Positions 29,612 to 33,221 of a stretch of DNA of 33,221 bases are shown piece after piece (the first letter of the stretch is position 1; every line of letters starts with the position of its first letter). The stretch covers positions 1-33,221 of the forward strand of contig CAINRW010000020.1 in NCBI GenBank assembly GCA_903852815.1, given 5' to 3'. The notes beneath the pieces were generated by a model. That model saw nothing but the letters and a program-made list of their open reading frames with translations, ran no database searches and was not told the origin of the DNA. Source of the DNA: an uncultured Actinomycetes bacterium (lineage in GTDB: Bacteria > Actinomycetota > Actinomycetes > Nanopelagicales > Nanopelagicaceae). The position numbers and the translations under genes were made by a program.

Positions 29612-30149
29612 AGAGCGCATTCTCTCGTATAAATGTGGCAACATTTTCCGTTACGTCGGCGCTGCGGCCTTCGCGAATTGTGGTCGCCTCGATATCTAGG
29701 GCTTGAATATCAATGCCTTGAGATGGATACCCTGGTCGGTCAATGCAAATAATTGACACCAAATCGAGCAGTTCTTCTACGCGATGCCATTGTGAAAGAT
29801 TGGCAAAGGCATCTGATCCCACGACCAAGAAAATCGAATCCTCGGGATACGTCGCACAAATCGCGTGAACCGTATCAATGGCATAACTTGGACCTTCACG
29901 CAAAATCTCGATTGGATTTACTTCAATTTTATTTTGAAACTCGGTTGGCAATGTCGAAATTGCAAGTTCGCACATTTTTCGGCGCTGGGCACCTGTTGCT
30001 ATAGGTGCATTTTTGCGCAGCAAAGGTTGTCCTGCTGGGACTACTAGAAGTTGATCAATGAGATCTTTTTCGAAGAGCGAAGTAATTACGCGCAAGTGAC
30101 CTAAATGAATCGGGTCAAAAGTTCCGCCATAAATACCAACTCGGGACAA
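29598..30149 (-). CDS. nadD: Nicotinate-nucleotide adenylyltransferase
   Basis: Forms deamido-NAD from nicotinate mononucleotide and ATP in NAD synthesis. The 183 residues contain the nucleotidyltransferase motif GGTFDPIHLGHL (8-19), FLVVGSDAFANLSQW, and near the end TTIREGR, the counterpart of the SSTxIR signature. The start is TTG at 30149, one base after the stop of the upstream 40-residue ORF, so it is likely coupled to it; no strong ribosome binding site is seen. Confidence 0.94.
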   Translation of the reverse strand: MSRVGIYGGTFDPIHLGHLRVITSLFEKDLIDQLLVVPAGQPLLRKNAPIATGAQRRKMCELAISTLPTEFQNKIEVNPIEILREGPSYAIDTVHAICATYPEDSIFLVVGSDAFANLSQWHRVEELLDLVSIICIDRPGYPSQGIDIQALDIEATTIREGRSADVTENVATFIRENALYDNQ

Positions 30150-30150
30150 A

Positions 30151-30273
30151 TTAATCCCGGTCTAGGCGAAGAGCTAAATATAGAAATAGAGAGAGAACTG
30201 AAAAGGCAATGATTCCGTAAACAAAAGGTGGCATTGGCAGTTCGCGAACTGTCTCGGCAGCAAGGTTAATCAT
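30151..30273 (-). CDS. Small single-pass membrane protein, 40 residues
   Basis: A 41-codon frame (ATG at 30273, TAA at 30151-30153) fills most of the gap between ligA and nadD. The product has a short N-terminal part ending ETVRELPMPPF, one hydrophobic helix (about residues 18-34) and a C-terminal LRLDRD. A small protein with an LPMPP-like segment before one TM helix commonly sits just upstream of nadD in actinobacteria, as I recall, which supports it being real. It starts 13 nt after ligA and ends one base before the nadD start. No function is known to me; position suggests co-expression with nadD and rsfS. Confidence 0.75.
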   Translation of the reverse strand: MINLAAETVRELPMPPFVYGIIAFSVLSLFLYLALRLDRD

Positions 30274-30286
30274 GGGCAAAATCTTA

Positions 30287-33221
<2,935 letters not shown>

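Overview
The window reads as part of a streamlined actinobacterial chromosome. Gene content and order match actinobacteria: mnmA-ligA, gatCAB, ilvBNC-serA-leuB-ilvE-cimA, rplU-rpmA-obgE-proBA, nadD-rsfS-phosphatase, comEA-comEC-holA. Base composition by eye is clearly below 50% GC, intergenic gaps are tiny, and starts overlap stops (ATGA, GTGA, TAATG). That combination suggests the freshwater acI lineage (Nanopelagicales, e.g. Planktophila/Nanopelagicus-like). The assignment is an inference from style and synteny, not from a marker-gene comparison.

Layout, left to right. A 5'-truncated LuxR-type helix-turn-helix gene (+) meets a long minus-strand branched-chain amino-acid operon tail to tail. 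In transcription order that operon is ilvB-ilvN-ilvC-serA-leuB-ilvE-cimA (8654 down to 286). It is preceded by a 9-residue leader peptide with Val-Val-Val-Ile and an intrinsic terminator, a transcription attenuator. ilvD follows as a separate minus-strand unit with a leaderless-type -10 box. A 14-TM-type MFS exporter (+) lies between ilvD and gatB. gatC-gatA-gatB, proA, a plus-strand serine hydrolase, obgE-proB and rplU-rpmA (with a clear terminator) follow. Next come holA, comEC, comEA, a cysteine-synthase-like gene, leuS, tRNA-Ala(GGC), a GpgP-like phosphatase, rsfS, nadD, an unlisted 40-residue membrane protein, ligA and the 3' part of mnmA, which runs off the right edge.

How the genes work together: cimA makes citramalate from pyruvate and acetyl-CoA, so isoleucine precursors can be made without threonine deaminase. 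leuB serves both leucine and the citramalate route. ilvBN, ilvC, ilvD and ilvE complete Val/Ile/Leu synthesis. serA adds serine and proAB proline. gatCAB, leuS, tRNA-Ala, rplU, rpmA, obgE, rsfS and mnmA belong to translation; holA and ligA to replication; comEA and comEC to DNA uptake.

The most notable points are: the compact ilv attenuator; a block (proA...nadD) that looks like a circular permutation of a conserved actinobacterial block placed between ligA and gatC; comEC coding sequence that extends about 50-65 codons upstream of any standard start codon; leuS starting 3 nt after a tRNA gene; an acetolactate synthase small subunit reduced to its ACT domain; and two divergent promoters whose identical -10 boxes form an inverted repeat. 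No mobile element, CRISPR array, rRNA or gene-free stretch over 300 bases was seen; the longest gap is about 224 bases, between ilvD and ilvB.
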